From Nocardia amikacinitolerans NBRC 108937 (GTDB lineage Bacteria; Actinomycetota; Actinomycetes; Mycobacteriales; Mycobacteriaceae), in NCBI RefSeq assembly GCF_001612615.1, contig NZ_BDAU01000015.1, forward strand, positions 1 through 48,354: a DNA stretch of 48,354 nt, given 5' to 3'. Each line of letters begins with the position of its first letter. Positions within the stretch are counted from its first letter, which is position 1. A program made the position numbers and the translations under genes. Below, piece by piece: positions 48,305-48,354 of this stretch. Under the pieces are notes generated by a model that did not search any database, had not been told where the DNA came from, and worked only from the letters and a program-made list of their open reading frames with translations.

Positions 48305-48354
48305 ATCTCCGCGTTCACTCCGGCCGTGCGCGCTGTGGGCACACTCCGCATTCG

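Overview
The window is high-GC actinobacterial DNA. A nocobactin/mycobactin-type siderophore cluster, DtxR/IdeR-type iron boxes, a type VII-associated toxin operon and an actinobacterial ribosomal-protein order together point to Nocardia. All functional calls come from reading the translated sequence and from memory of the families; no database search was run.

Layout. (1) 1-3564, minus strand: a WXG100-like protein, a YbaB/EbfC-like protein and a large CpnT-like protein running off the left edge, in a layout typical of type VII-secreted polymorphic toxins. (2) 3885-5973, plus strand: dtd and a large unknown protein. (3) 5974-6880: a non-coding interval with an array of imperfect 17-bp units organised as 34-bp repeats. 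(4) 6881-13036, minus strand: a mazEF-like pair, then map, adk and secY, a strong terminator, then rplO, rpmD, rpsE, rplR, rplF and rpsH. (5) 13037-19719: an accessory segment splitting the usual rpsN-rpsH junction. It holds a second mazEF-like pair, a plus-strand operon (ImmA/IrrE-like protease, seven-helix membrane protein, CYP102-like P450 heme protein), a small secreted protein and a Fic protein with a 35-bp palindrome at its start. (6) 19720-21158, minus strand: rpsN, rplE, rplX and rplN. Both halves of the split ribosomal operon have very similar promoters and end in strong hairpins. (7) 21489-23775: an M13 metallopeptidase lipoprotein and a TetR C-terminal fragment.

(8) 23846-48304 is a siderophore region. 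An iron-siderophore binding lipoprotein and a SagB/McbC-like flavin oxidase form a plus-strand operon behind an IdeR-like box. On the minus strand lie the assembly-line genes nbtA (thioesterase), nbtB (ketosynthase), nbtC (AT-KR-ACP), nbtD (C-A-PCP-E) and nbtE (C-A-PCP-C-PCP). Divergent from them is the acyltransferase nbtH, which converges on the lysine N-hydroxylase nbtG. A small secreted MTB12-like protein and a siderophore-interacting flavoprotein close the window. Five IdeR-like boxes mark the promoters. The salicylate synthase, the salicylate-loading enzyme and the cyclisation-domain NRPS are absent and must lie elsewhere.

A thread linking regions 5 and 8 is a family of seven-helix membrane proteins with a shared cytoplasmic domain (DUF6545/MAB_1171c-like). 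Four copies are present: one with the ImmA/IrrE protease and P450, and three around the siderophore genes. The function of this family is not established, and it is the best candidate here for an undescribed system. A second candidate is the SagB-like oxidase as the enzyme that turns the oxazoline of the precursor into the oxazole of nocobactin.
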